Counted from the stretch's first letter, positions 32,845-46,160 are shown. The stretch: DNA of 64,000 bases from Gorsachius magnificus (GCA_034008185.1 CM067081.1:148644258-148708257); one strand, 5' to 3'. Numbers and translations: made by a program. The notes: generated by a model from the sequence alone, not told the origin.

Positions 32845-35800
32845 CTACTGAGGATGCCTTTTCATGTAAACCAAGAGGTAGGCCGTTTCTCCCCTGTGGA
32901 AGCAAAGAAAAAGCAAAACAAGATATATGTTTAAAAATCTAGGTTGAAAGTAACCTCCCAGGTTTGCCCCTGCTCAGCTTTTTGAGGTTTAGGTCAGCTG
33001 AACTGGCCCTCTCCAGTGTTCCTGAGGCAGCCTCTAAAGCTGACCCCCTGGCAGTGCTATAGCTTATAGAAGGGGTTCTCTCCATGGCTCATTTTCTTAT
33101 GTTGCATCAAAACAAAAAAGATGGAGGAACCCTGACTGCCATTATCTAACTTCAGTCAGGATATAGGGTCCAAGTGGCAATCATAAGTAACAAGACCGCT
33201 CCTGTAGCCCCATTTGTGCCTACTCAGTGATCCTGCAGGCTCCCAGTACAGGCATATACAGTCACATCAGAGTAACCAGAATACAAGGATGCCTCTTCTA
33301 CTCTCCCGCATGCCCTGTACATCCCAGGCGATATGCAGATCAAACCATTTGTCTTCCCTCTCTTTGCTACCCTCATTCCAAGCCCCAGAGCAGCATTAGG
33401 CAAAAACAGAGATGTGTTTGCTTACCAGTGGAGGTTGGAATGTCCATAGGTGCATTTAACATCATCCCACGATACCTAGAGAAGAAAAACACCGAAGGGG
33501 AGGCTGGTAAAAACTCTTAAGAGTGGTATTGTAATATCAGCACAGCAATCCTCGTAAGAGTGGTAAAAGTGGTACTTTCAGGAACTAACCACCTTTTAAC
33601 AAATCGGTGTATTGCTTTTACCCTTCGAGGAAAAACAGTTCCTTTGCCTCTTCTGAACGCATACACAGATCTAGGGTACATAAAGTAGGGTATACAGCAA
33701 ATGGCTGCTTCTGCAAATTGCAGACCAGAACCTGAGGCCTTGCTTGGTACAGAAGCCAGAGCCACTTTGCCCTCAGCTCAGAGTATGCTGCAGCAGAGGA
33801 ATGAGCTGCGTAAAGCTCTGCAGCTTCAGTTTTCTTTCCTGGTTCTCTTTCATCAGCAGTCAGTCAGACTGAAAGAGATCTGGAGGAGAGTCCAGGAAGC
33901 TACAAAAGAAATGTGGATTTGTCTCCTCACCTGGCAAACCTCAGAATCGTTGAAGCAATACCATTTACATTCTGTGAGACTTCGAATATAGGCACAGTAG
34001 TGTCCATAACTAGTTGATCCTGAATGAGCAACAACGGCAAAAAGCTCATACTGCCAGGCAGCCTGTGAAGAGCCACAAAGAGTAACTTTCAGTGCAGCAG
34101 TTCTCACTTGACATTGGCTGACGAGAAGCAGCAGCCAGGACAGCAAGAATGTGTATTTTGCAAGGAAAAAGGAGAAAGATTAGACTGGCCTTGAGGATCC
34201 TCCCTCAGAGTTTTGCTTGCCAGCTATGGGTTGGCAGCCTCCCTGGAGATCACAGGAATGTGAAAAACGCAGTAGGACAGCAAAGGGGCAGCAAAGGGGT
34301 TACACTGCTGCCAACACTGCACCAGCAAGGTTTTGCTGTTGCCACGCTTTCCCTTGTTATTTCTCAGCATGCAGAACAGACCCACAGTGGGGCAGATCAC
34401 TCTCAGCTGCTCAGTAAAGCGGTCAGCTCCCTGCTAACCTCTGTGGCAAAAAGCACTGCATGGGAAACTGCCAGGAATGGAGTTCCCCTGTCTTGGACTA
34501 GTGACCTCTGCAAAGCAGGGTGTGCTGCTCACTGAGGCCATCCTGCCCTGGAGGCTGAACCACAGGACAGAAGTTGCCTCTAAGACACTGTTTACAATGC
34601 CTGGATTTGGTCATCCAAATCAACTGTGTTCTCCTATGTTCTTTAGTATATTTAGAAGTGGAAGAAAAACTTACACTAAACACTCTCAGAAAAAAAGGGA
34701 TTGTTTTTGTGGGATTTTTTTTTTTTTTTGTAAAGCTTGGGTTTTGTCCCTAGGGCAGAAAGCTCCAGGTATGGTGATTTAATCTGAGCACAGAAAGATG
34801 AATAATGCTTGAACCATTAAAATCACAGGATGCGAGACAACTCCAGGCACAGGTAAAGCCCGAGACACACATTTTTAAGGCAGGTGCTTTGAAATGAGGC
34901 CAAGTACTGGTGTGACCTCTTAAGTTTTTATGAGACTTGAGCAGAGGGGAGAAGAAAAACTGCCCTTTTTAAACAGGGTATTAGGAGTATCTCACCTTTT
35001 CATTGTCATCTGCTTGGCACTGATTTTCTGTCAAGACTGTGTTGAAATCAAGTTCTTGTGGGAACGGCAGATAGTGACTAAGCTTGTGAATGTAGGCTGA
35101 TTTTTCACAGCAGAAGCGCTTTAGGTGTATGGTCAGAGTCTGTGGCAGATGGACTAGCTTCATGCTCTGTAAACCAATAAATAACACAATTGAAAACTGA
35201 GGAACAAACCCTGGGGAAGTGGGGTGGAAACAGCCATTGCCACCCAGTGAATGTAGCATGGAGAGCAGTCAGTGCTACAGTGAATGATTGCCAATTCCAT
35301 TGGACAGCAGATGCCAAACCTTTGTAACTCATCCGCACGCGAGATACATACATGTAACAGAGCTGTGATAACTAAGTTTCTCAACTTCAGTGTGATCAAC
35401 ACCCAGCTTTGGGTGTCTCATGGCTGCTTCATTTCTCATCTGCTTTCTTAACCCTAGGTTGGTAGCACTAGGCTGGTGAGGAGAGGCAAGCCAACTTCCT
35501 TGTGACATGCGGCCACTAGAGCTCTGTGGAGGATGTCAAGCTGACATCTCATTCCTTACAGTACTGCCTTTGTTGATATTACTGCTGCTGCCATGGCTGC
35601 CACCAAGACATACAGATGCACTGTGGCCTTGGAGGTGGCTCACTAGTGAAAATTATGTGGAAAGTCCCCTCCAAGGCCTGAGCTGAGGCAGTCTCCCTCA
35701 CACACCTCTCTCTTCAATGCACTTGCCCCTTCGTGAAACAGCTAATTCATTGGCTGGCAGAGATCAATATTGTAAATAATGGGGAGCCCAGTGGAGAGCA

Positions 35801-38800
35801 AGGAAGAAAAGAAATCACCCTACAGCAGCCTACTTTTATGCATACATACATCTCCAGTAACATATACTTGTCTACCCCTGGAGCTAGGCAGCAGTGTAAG
35901 GCCCCACAGTAGAAACACGACATAAACCAAAGGAAGCTTTTCTGCTGGTACAGAAATGCTACATCCCTTGGTGACTTATATTAAAGCCCATGAAAGCATT
36001 CTTTTGTTGCTAGAGCTACATCTACAGTAGGGAACTTCCTAACAGGAAAGATGCATGTGGTTTTTATCTAGCTGACATTGCTGTGCTGACAAATCTTTGA
36101 GTTGTTGAACTCCTCTTAAAGTGATATGGTTCAGCCTTTTCCCCACCCTTTCCAGTCCTAAAGGGAGTTCTGGGTATAATGGGGAATATGGGGAAATAAT
36201 TCTCTGATTACCTGCAAAAAAGGTGTTTTCCTTCCACACTGTTCACAGAAACACATGTTGTAACCAGTCAACTCTTCTGGATGGAAAAAGTATTGCAGAC
36301 AGTCCTCCTAAGAAGACAGATTTCTTTCAACAGAATTCCTTCAAGCTGGATTTCTATTTCTACTCATACAGGGTACATGCAAACAGCAAAGCTACAGAAG
36401 GCATATTTTATTCAAAGGACAAAAGATTTCCTGTCAGCCTAAAAAAAAAAGGTGCCCCCTTTTTCCTAACTACTGGTGTGATTACATTAGTTGAAAAAAA
36501 TACAGTACCACATTTTCCACAAAAAAAAAGATGTTGATGCATAAGTGTCATTTATGCCTACTTCAAAGCCTTAGACTTTTTGAAAGCGGTTCCTTTAGGC
36601 TGAAAGAGTACAAAGTGGTCAGAGAATAAGTACGGTCCCATGGTCCAGTGTCACTTGAAAAATCCACTGTCTATTTGTAGCAGCCACCATCTACAGAGCC
36701 ACCAACACTGCTGTATCTGGATATCAAACAGCAGTATTGAACACTGCACTGGGCAAATGTGATGTGTCTGGCCAGGGATTACAAGTTATCTAAGGCACCT
36801 CACTGTGATATCTAAGGTCTCACAGGTACACATCACTGTGTAGTATGAGTCTTAAAGGCAATTTGTGGACTTCATTTTCCATCCTACAAATCAAACCAGT
36901 TTTTTGAGAAATATAGCACCCCTCAAAGCAAAGAAGAAATGTGAATGAGAAAAGATCACCTCAAAGCCCCAGGCACCCTCACAGATTCTTGCTGAGATTC
37001 TAGATGAGTCCCAGGAGACACCAGTGCTGCAAGGAGAAGGCTCCCCCAGAGAACAGAGGGGAATCTTCTTCCTAAGAAAACAGCGCTGCCACTGAACTTA
37101 CCAGAGTCTTCAGCATGTGAGAATTGGAATCTAAAACTGGGAGTGGAAGGGTTAACATGCTGCTGTTCCTCTTTGTTTCAGAAGAGCATTTCTGACAGGC
37201 CAGGTGCTCCTGTATATGGATAGTGTACAAACAACTCAGGTCTTCAACCTGGAGGGGTAAAAAAAGGCCAATATAAAGTTTATGAAGAACACAGCTGAGG
37301 TATTTCCCTCTGTGGGTGGGAAAGCTGATGTGGATACGTTACTTCACACAATGTTACTGCTTTAAGGCTTGAACCCAGATCTGACATTGACTTAGGTGCA
37401 CAGGGCACTTCCCACCATTTAAAGGAGAACAACTCCTTCCCCTCATCCCCTAGCAGAGGAGAAAGACACAGCCTATAAGAAGATCAGACAGTTAAATGTC
37501 TGCCTTGATGCAGAATTTTATTGTTTTGTTTGGAACTGCAACAGAAGCCTGTCTTCTGTATGAATAAAATTATGACATTGGGTGAGGAAGAGTCACTTTT
37601 CTCTTACCTTACACAGCTCCCTTGGGAGGAACTGTCATATACGTAACATACTAACAGAGACTAAGTATAATGAAATGCACATGGCTGACTTCAAAGATCG
37701 GAGGAGCTGTGTCCAGACATGCCAAAAAATGCTTAAAGAAATTCAGGGAAAAAAGAAATGCAAGGTAACTAAATTCAGTATTGCAAGAAGATCAATCTTT
37801 TTGTTATGAATCAACTCTCCCATTAGAACAGAGACCCTGGTGTCTCCTAAAAGTCTGGTGAACACAAGTTAACTGTGTTTCAAAATGTTGAAGCCTAAGA
37901 AATCAAGAATCCCTCTCCCAGTTCTCCCAGTTGAAAGATGAGAGGAAAGATTCAAATAAGGGATAATTTTAAGAATTTCATTTAGGACAATTGTCAAGTA
38001 ACAGGATTATTCTTCAAGAAGCAGAGGAAACCACACATGACAATGGCCAAAGGACCTGGTGTTCCTTTTGATGACTGTCCTTACCAGCTCTGGCTTTTTC
38101 ATCTGCCTCATCACCAAGTTCCAGAGAGTCAGAAAGAGCTGGGCAGCATCATACTGCACAAACACTGGACAAACAGAAAACACAATCTCAGTCAGTATTA
38201 TAAACAGCACCAAGCACAGATTCCCACAGATGGCAAAGGGAGATTTATTGTGCCCCATTACATTCAGTTCCTTCTTCTCTTGCTACTCCATGCCAGGAGA
38301 GGGCTTAGACTGGAGACAAGCTACAATGTCTCTGTGTGACCTGAGCAGGCAGTGGGAAAAGATGGGAGGGCTCGAGTGCCCCATTGTACAACCCAGTGCA
38401 AAAGTCAGGTCCTTGTCACCAGACACAGAGCCAAGAGTATACCCAACACCTCCCAGAGGATAGGGCTCAGATGTCTCATTCAGTTGAGGGTTGCATTTAT
38501 TTGAATCCTTCATAGAAACAATACAGGAAAGATTCCATTCTCTTTTTTTACCTTCGTTAGTCCACAGACTTTTCTCCCCGCTCCCCTCAGCACTCCTGAG
38601 GGCCGAGATAAAAATGATAGGGAGGCCTATCCACATGTCTCATCCACAGAATGGTATAATCCCCTTGATCCTTACCCAGGGAAAAAGCACAGTTTCAGCA
38701 CAGGAAGCCAAGGCTGATATAGTAACATTATGCTTTGGCTTTACACTCTGGCTAAACTGGCATATTAAGAAACCTAAGATGGTGGAATACAGCTCAATGC

Positions 38801-41800
38801 ACAGCCTGCTTAAAATGGCTCAGCAGAGAATTGCTTCAAGATTGAATTCAGGGGGAAAAAAAAATCCACATCCTTGAATGTGAAGAACTGACACACTGAT
38901 CCTGAAGAACTCAATATTTAGGAACTAGGCAAAAACTACACATAGTTTAGCAAAATCTTGATATTGCGGGACTACCTCTGTGCTTAATCATAGGTGAAAC
39001 AAATTTTGTGGAATAATCCAACACCCTGAGGTGGAAGTGCTTTCGACTTTCTTGCAAGTCTGCAGGTACTAACTTCAGCTGGGTTCTAGTAAGATTACAG
39101 GCATCCCTGACTAAATGAAGGCCAGAAAATACGCCTTTCCTCATGCATAATAGCACATCTGCAATCCAGGTAAAGCATCACTTGCTGGGATATAGGACTT
39201 CATGAACCATACCTGAATTTTAAAGCAGAAGGACAAGGTGGGAAACTGTCAAGCTTTACAAACTCACTTGGGGCATCTCTGTTTAATTGGAAGAGAGAAG
39301 ACAGAATGCAGAGCCGTTCAGTCTCAGGGGGAAAAGTGATGCAAACAGAAATATTCAGGTTATCTCATGTTCCTTCTTAATATAGGTCTGGGCTGGCTAC
39401 CATCTGTCCTTTTCAGTGCTGAACTGTTTTGGCTTTTATATGATAAAGATCAGGGCATTTGGATACACCATGTGTATCTATAGACATAAACAGACCCTCA
39501 GCATCCCATTGTCACTGGTCACCCGTGCATTAACAATCTCTCTCCTTTGAGACCCTGCCCAGGTGGGAGGTTATAGCCAGCAAATTCTTCTCTCTGCCCT
39601 TGTAACAAGGAGCAGGAACGATATGGTTTCTATCCTTGTGGATCTGGGTGAACTCAGTATCTTCTCCACACAATCCTTTCCTTCTAATAAGAAATAGCAG
39701 CTGTTTCACTGTTGTGCCAGTATAGCAAGACAAATAGAGCTATAAGCTGTCCTCTCTCTGCCCTGCACCCCCCCTTTCCCTCTGGCCAGTATCAGTAGCT
39801 GAGTCTTCTAGGAGTCTGAAGATTTCCCCACCCTTTGAACATCAGCAAGTATATCTGGCAGGGGCTTTTTTTCCCCTCTTCACAAGTAAGACACAGTCTC
39901 TCACTCACAACTGAGAGACAGCTATAAGGAGCACTACATCATTGTGTACCTAACTCATCACATTTTTGAATCTCTGAATGAGATGTCAGAGACTGCACTG
40001 CTTGTTAGTGCTTGATAATTAACAGCCCCGGTCTACAGACAGAGGTGGGCATGAGACAGTTCTGCTTACGTTTCACCCTGTGTATTGAAAGACAGCAAGC
40101 AAGGTCTATGGGAGAAACAGCTTTCTGCTTGCCACACTGCATCTCCTCCAACAGCAGGAGCATTTGGTATGGGACATTCCTCCTCTTCTGCACAGCACAT
40201 GGTGGCACTGTAATCCTAAAGAGACAAGCAGCAACATGAAAGGCAATCAAGCGGTAAAATGGAGAAATATTAGACATGACAACTGAAGGAGCAGAGGTGG
40301 ATAGCACAGATAGCAACTCAAAAGGAACCAGAACGGGCATGTTTTTAGCAAAAGAAGGACAAAAGGGAAGCAGACACCTGCTCTAGCTCATCCCACAGTT
40401 CTAAAGTAAAAAGCCACAATTTTAAGTCAGCCTGTTCCTGAATAAGGGGCAAACCAAGCAGGACCTGAAGTGCTTTCTGGGCTCTAGAAACAACATTAGT
40501 TACAGCCAGTTTCAGAGCTGTTCTTGCCTCCCACCTGTTCATGCCTTCATTCTCAACACACCCTGAAAACTTCATGGGCATATATATCATAACGCTTGTA
40601 TTTCAACTATATGCCAACTGCAAAGCTCTTTATCCTCCCTAAATTTATTGCAGTCCACAGGTTTTTCTAAGTCTTTCTTCAAATAACAATGGTAACCTAC
40701 TGTCTACATTATTTAGCTTTGCCCATTTATGACACTTCTCATCTCTGCATGTCTCTAACTTGCTTTCTTCCCCTTCTGCACGCTGGTGAGTGTGTAAGAA
40801 ATTTGGAGAAAGGAGGACTGAATAGGAATAACCCACTTAGATGATTAAAGCTGCAGTGAACTGAGTAAACTGAAAACAAATCAAGCCAATTATTACTGTG
40901 GTTGGTAGGGATGCAGAAGCCCAAATCCTCCTCACAAACAAGTAGCAAGTGCAGTCAAGCAAAACAAATTTATGAATTCGCTATCTGCAATACCACTTAC
41001 TCTATCAGGCGCTAGTCAGGACAATCAGAGGCCAGAGGCTATGGATCACAGTATGTTTATGCTTACATGCTTAAAGTTACAAAATTAATAGTGGACACGA
41101 CATATCCTTTAGTTATAATGGCCTATGAGCATACCTGGAATAAAATCATATCCTGTTATGGAAAAGAGAGATACAAGTCATAAAGACTCAGTTCAGGACT
41201 GCGATTACTGGTGTGCAAACAGCACATGAATCAGAGACAACTAACAAGTCAGAAAACTGCAACTTCTACCTTTGCAGGCCCTAGTCAGTATATGACAGAC
41301 ACAACAAGGCAGAGACCTTGCTGAGTGAGCTGAAAGCACCTTGCTAGCACCTTGATGCTCCAAGCCTTCAAATGTATATCCCATATGAAAAAAGAGTGGA
41401 GACAGCAGAGCAACAATGGAAGTATCTCAGGCAGTTCAAACAGGTGGTACCTTCGAAGTATCCCAGTGAAGTGTCTATTCATGAGGAACACTTGGAGCAG
41501 AGAGTTCAGACAGCAGCTCTGGCCAACGTTGTACAGCCCAATAGCTCCTGTAGGCACAGAAAAGAGGAAGTGATGCCTGGAGATAGGTACAAGAAAAGAA
41601 AGTGAAAACTATATGAAAGTGGCAAAGTCCTCTTGCACATATTCAGCCATTCAGTGCATAGGTCCAGCATCTTGGTTCAATCTATTCTTATGTTCCTCAA
41701 GCACATAACATTTATTTTTTTTTAGCAACTAACAGGAAAAATCCAAGTAAGCCTGGATTATGATACTCAGATATCTCCCAGCTACTCTATTTTCAGTCTT

Positions 41801-42782
41801 CTCATAATACAACTAAACACAAAATAAAATTTAAAAAAAAAAAAACAGAATTCAAAGGCCACCTGTATGAGGATTTTTATTCAGCCTTTTTACACAGGCA
41901 GGCCTAATAACAAAATGAAGAGCTACATGTGAGACCACATGCTAGCTGTCCACCACACAGGCTTTAAGTTTACCCTTCAGCCTACCTCTGGTATTCTTTG
42001 TCTGTTTCAACGAAAGAAACTAGCTTGAGAGAATTGGAAAAAGCAAGTCACAGCTGTTCACACTGCACATAAAGAGACAGCATATTCTGTGCCCCAAAGG
42101 CATATAAGTAATCATGGACAGAAATTAGTTTTTCTTCTGAAGACATCACCAAAGGGAGAGAGGATGTGGAACGGAAACTCAGAACAACTCTGAAATGCAT
42201 ATAGTTGGTGGTAAGGGTGGGCTATAGCTGGTCTAGAACAGTATGTACACCTGAAATACTAAAGACAGCTTTTGAGAGGCCAATCTAGTGATGCAGCAGA
42301 ATAACTAGGGCCTGGTCCGTGGTTTAGTGAATCCAGAAGCAATGTTGGCTGTTGTTTGGAAAGAGACAAGGCCAGTATGTAGAACTTTTGGCTGCAATGG
42401 CCGATTTGAGGACTTAAAAGGGGGAAAAGCTCTGAAATCCTCACGTAATCCCTTCCCAAAACCCCAAAATGGTTACTTGGCAGGGCAAAATGAGAATTGT
42501 CTGTATATTCCTCAGTGAAGAGGTAAAGAAAATGAAGCCTAAGGACAGAGAATGGAATAGCAGGCATTAGAAACAAAAAATATCAGAGTGAAAAATAGAC
42601 AAAACATTATTACCATTTTTTAAGTCTGCCACACCAAAGACTGATGTTAGCCTTTGGTCTTTGGCCTTCGGCTTTTCAGCTTCCTCTTCTTTATTTTGTA
42701 CCTCTGCTTCTGCCATCATTGTCTCACTTAGTGCCAGCTCTAGTTTCTTGTTTCTTTCTTGACGTCCACTTCTTTGTCCCAT
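32845..42782 (-). CDS. USP18: USP18, ISG15-specific ubiquitin-like protease (UBP43)
   Basis: Cysteine protease that strips ISG15 from proteins and, in mammals, also restrains the type I interferon receptor by binding IFNAR2. Coding exons in gene order: 42782-42614, 41547-41451, 40215-40070, 38164-38085, 37248-37102, 36307-36212, 35166-34996, 34062-33931, 33475-33426, 32893-32845 (TAG). All borders are GT-AG and phases join to 378 residues (human 372). Catalytic Cys68 sits in NVGQSCCLNS and the His box is SYGHYCAYI (His323), followed by CFNDS. CxxC pairs of the USP zinc finger remain (LACQKC, CFCEQC). Human-like blocks are PYQMLLLLEEMQ, FVQYDAAQL, NSSMLTLPL, LPQTLTIHLKRF and ETAYLLVYMK. The N-terminal 56 residues are Lys/Glu-rich and unlike mammals. 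The start is the first ATG in this frame in exon 2. It lies downstream of TUBA8 on the same strand. Confidence 0.97.
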
Positions 42783-42809
42783 CAACAGTACAGTACAAAG
42801 ACAGAAGGA
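42783..42809 (-). other. USP18: USP18 exon 2, 5' UTR part
   Basis: A pyrimidine-rich acceptor ending TTTCTGCAG precedes position 42809, so 27 bases of untranslated sequence come before the ATG at 42782. They contain no ATG of their own. Together with the proposed exon 1 they form the end of a small upstream frame whose TGA overlaps the USP18 ATG (TGATG). Confidence 0.7.
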
Positions 42810-43799
42810 CTGCAGAAAGACACAGAAAGATCAGAAGGAGGGGGAGCACCCAGAAACACGGGATTTGTCTTTTTATTTGGTATTTTCGTCATGAAAAAGC
42901 TGGAATGACAATAAAATTAGCAAGACTACTGCAACAGCATTTGGTATATTTGAATTAACATGGGTATTGTAGGTGTGTGGGCTACTGGCAAGGTAACAGA
43001 CATGAAGCTTGACAGCAATTGCACATCCAGTCTTCCTTTTGTGGCTAATTAAAGAAACAAACCTTCGGTTCCACAGAAACAGCTCCACCTAGCCAGGGAA
43101 CTCCAGATATCCCCATTCAAGAAGATTCAGTAAATAATACCATTAAAATTGTCCAAATGGCAGATGTTGCAAATCATCTCCTCTGTCTGGTAAAAGTAAT
43201 GCTTTATCACCCAAAGTATCCCAAGCATAAGGGCAAATTTCACCTTCTCTAGCCTTTTGAGCTGATAAGCATTTGTTTGTTTTCTGTACTGGGCTGTCTG
43301 CATTATTTTTAAGCGCTTTAGTCACAGCTCTACTGTGGCACTTTGGACTGCAATTTTTAAAGGCATTTAATCACTGAAATACCAGTTTCTTCTTATGTTC
43401 TTTCAAGAGATCACAGGCAAAGTAACTCTTTAAGCCAAAGAACCATTATAATGCCTTGATTTTCAAGGGACTATTGAACGGACCACTATTCTGACAGCCT
43501 CTTATGACTCAGCTACTGGCTCTTTAAGTAAAAGTTTTAAAAAAAAATCTCCAAACTAAAGCAAAGTAAAAAAACACAAAAAACAATGGACATAAAAATC
43601 ATAACAAACAACAACAAAAAAAGATATGCTTAAGGAAGCATTGGGGAAAAAAACTCCCACAGAACAAATGCTCAGAAATTGTTATTTTACAAATATTAAA
43701 CAGCACATAAAATGCACCTGAGGCCAGGTGCAGAAAGAATGAGGAAAAGCTCCCAAGAAAGGGAAATAAGCAAAAAAATCCTGGATCTGCTTTTCACAA

Positions 43800-45557
43800 A
43801 AAGAAAATCTTTGCTTTAAAAGCACGTTATTTTTCAGGTTAACTGTGCCTAATAATGTTAAATATCAAAGTTTCTGAAGAATTTATCAGGCAGGGAAACT
43901 AGAAATGGACTTTTCCCCCCCAATTACTACTTTTAAGCTTAAGTATACTTTTTCCCAACTCTACTCTTGATTCTTTACTTTTGAAGATTACTTTTGAACT
44001 CCAAGCATCATACACTCAGATTCACTAAATAAGTACTGTTGAATTTGCTGAGGAGTTTTATTTGGAAAAAAAAATAAACTCAGACATTCAAAGATAGATT
44101 TAAGAATATTGCTTTTTATATCCAAACCCAGTGATTAGAACAGCTATGCAGGAAAAGAGAAATTGGATTCAATTTCTTCCTCGTAAAAATGGAGTCTGAA
44201 CTTACACTGTCTCTGCCCCAGGAAATGATTTAACGAGGCGTTCAGGTTTCTGAAAGCCCATCTGGAGTGGGAGCCCATCTTCACTTGTACAGTGAAAGCC
44301 AGTGTGTTTAGCTGGTATTACATCAGCCAGAAGGTAAGTAACGCTCACAGCCAGTGTGAATGCTGAAGGAGACAGAGAAGAGGGGGATAGGCAGAGCAGA
44401 TGTAGCTAAACAGCAGCTAGGGATGTACCGGGGATGAGGAGAACCTGCAAGACACAGCTTTTGGCAGGAGAGGTAGGATTAAGGGTGGGATGAAAGAGCA
44501 AGCTCAGGGCTAAAGGGCTTTGGGTGACCCGAGAAATAGGTAGAAAGATATTGGGGCAGGAAGGTGCAGGGGGGTAAAGAGATGGGAGGATTTGGGTCTC
44601 TGGTTCAATGAAACTCTTGCCCCAAGCACTATTAGCAGGAATCCTGGTGTGGGAGCAGGGACACAAACACAAATTCCCAACCCTTGCATGGAACTGCCTC
44701 ATTTTGGCTATCAGAAATACAACATTCCTAAGATTTGCACTTGACCTTCCTTTCCCTGCATAAACGTATAAAAAAAGCTGGTGAGTGAACACAGGTAATC
44801 GAGGAGCAGGCTCCCCTCTTGCCCCTGCTTTTTCCTCTCTCACTGGATTAGCAGGGTTGCTTCTTCGGTTTCCTTTGCGGGCCAGGGGTAGGACTCGGTA
44901 CTGCGTCCGCAACACACGTGGCTTGGCCAAACCAAACCATGCTAGCGCTAGGCAGAGAAGAGGTAGCAGCCATACCCTCCTCGTACCCTCCATCCTGAAT
45001 CCGCTAGTCCTCTTACTTGCCCACCCCGTAATCAGGTAGCCCACCCTCCCTCAGCCAGCCCTGCGGTCCTCCCTTTCACCCCAGCCTGCTCCACAGCCCA
45101 AGACACCGGCCTCTCATGACAAACCCCCAATTGTCCCTTCGCACCCGCGTACCACAGCCCCCAAAGCCCCCCCTCCGCCTGAGGAGGGCCACCACCTCTG
45201 TCCCTTGTCAATTCTTCCCCACCGTCGTTGCTCCTTTCCCCTCACAGGTATCTTGGGGAGAGCGGGCGGCTGGGGGCATGGCGCTGGGGCTGCAGGTGGC
45301 CGGCGAGGCAGCGGCCCTGGGGAGGAGATGGTGGCCCTGAGGCGCTGCCCAAAGGGCTGCTGTGGGGTCTCCGAGCCCTTCACCTCCACGCTTCTCTTGG
45401 ATGCGACCGAAACGAGACTTCCCGCTTTCGCTGTCAAACTGTGCATTTTTGATCGGCTCCCTTTTTTCCCCTCTCCTCCTTTTTTCCCTTTTTTTCCCTG
45501 GTGCACTGTGGCTCTGGCTCGTCCTACCTGCCAAACCGGCAAAAAAGGTTTCTTACC
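43800..45557 (-). other. Part of USP18 intron 1, with one signal-peptide-like open frame
   Basis: Between the proposed exon 1 donor (45556-45555) and exon 2 the sequence is AT-rich near exon 2 and GC-rich above 44,800. A - strand frame from ATG 44993 to the stop at 44406 (195 codons) starts in a good Kozak context (AGG before ATG, G after) and has a hydrophobic segment WLLPLLCLALAWFGLA at residues 8-23, like a signal peptide. I recognise no homologue, and the frame becomes low-information after about residue 90. It may be chance in GC-rich sequence. Confidence 0.3.
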
Positions 45558-45800
45558 AATCCCGCATGATCAGGAGCGCTTCCAGTTCACACTGCACCCC
45601 GGGCTCCCCGGCACCACGTCTCCCCGCACCGGAGCTCCCCTCCGGCACAGAGAAGCACTTCAATCCGGCCGGCCCAGCCGGCAGCGAGCGGGGGGAGAGG
45701 ACGGGGACGCGGAGGGCAGCGTGGAAGCGGCTGCCGCGGAGGTGCTGCCGGGCGGAGTGGGGCTGCCTGGCCGCTTTCCTCGCCGGCCGCGTCAGAGGGC
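45558..45800 (-). other. USP18: Probable USP18 non-coding exon 1
   Basis: A strong donor on the - strand, GGATTG then GTAAGAAACC, ends an exon at 45557. It is 0.3 kb inside from the ISRE, and it is the best donor in the island on this strand. The exon's 5' limit is unknown; about 45,800 is chosen from the distance to the ISRE. The exon contains a single ATG near its 3' end (45567-45565), which opens a short upstream frame. Needs cDNA support. Confidence 0.55.
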
Positions 45801-45821
45801 AGCAGCGCCCACTCCGCCGCT

Positions 45822-45835
45822 TAGTTTTCATTTCC
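45822..45835 (-). promoter_or_regulatory. Second IRF/ISRE-like site
   Basis: On the - strand the sequence reads GGGAAATGAAAACT, close to an ISRE but with spacing between the GAAA cores one base short. It lies 23 bp from the perfect ISRE and on the opposite strand, and may act with it. Confidence 0.5.
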
Positions 45836-45857
45836 CGCACCGCGGAGCGCAGGAACA

Positions 45858-45869
45858 GAAAGTGAAACT
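45858..45869 (+). promoter_or_regulatory. Interferon-stimulated response element (ISRE)
   Basis: GAAAGTGAAACT is an exact fit to the GAAANNGAAACT consensus bound by ISGF3 and IRF factors. It lies in the USP18 CpG island about 300 bp upstream of the proposed exon 1 donor. USP18 is strongly interferon-induced in mammals through such a site, so function is likely here. Confidence 0.82.
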
Positions 45870-46160
45870 CGGCTCCGCCGTGGCCCGCCGCCAGGGGCAG
45901 CGGCAGCCGCGCCTCACGCCCCCCTCCCCTCACACCTCCCCGGCCCGCCGCTGCGAGATGGCGGCCACCTCACGGCGACGCGGCCTGGCGGGGCGGGCTG
46001 GAAGAAAGGCGGCCGGGCTGCCGTAGCCCCCTTTCGCTCAGGGGTGGCCCATTCGTCTCTGAAGCCACAGGCCCGGGATGGACTGCGCCGATACCGGGCT
46101 GGGACAGCCATCCACTGGGGGAAGGCAGCGGCCCCCTACGCCGCCTCCCTGCCCCGCTCC

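Larger units (their letters stand above)
45040..46160. promoter_or_regulatory. USP18: CpG island, USP18 promoter region
   Basis: About 1.1 kb rich in G, C and CpG, the only such block near the 5' end of USP18. It contains an ISRE and a second related site. No TATA box is evident. Long open frames on both strands (for example 273 codons on +, 126 on -) follow from the lack of A/T and show no similarity to proteins. Confidence 0.8.

Noticed and set aside
44406..45044. The 212-codon frame near USP18 as an established gene
   Set aside because: No homologue, no splice partner seen, and GC-rich setting. It is kept only as a low-confidence observation from its inner ATG.
45205..46026. 273-codon open frame on + across the CpG island
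   Set aside because: It is low-information Arg/Pro/Gly-rich sequence caused by GC content, with overlapping frames on both strands and no similarity.
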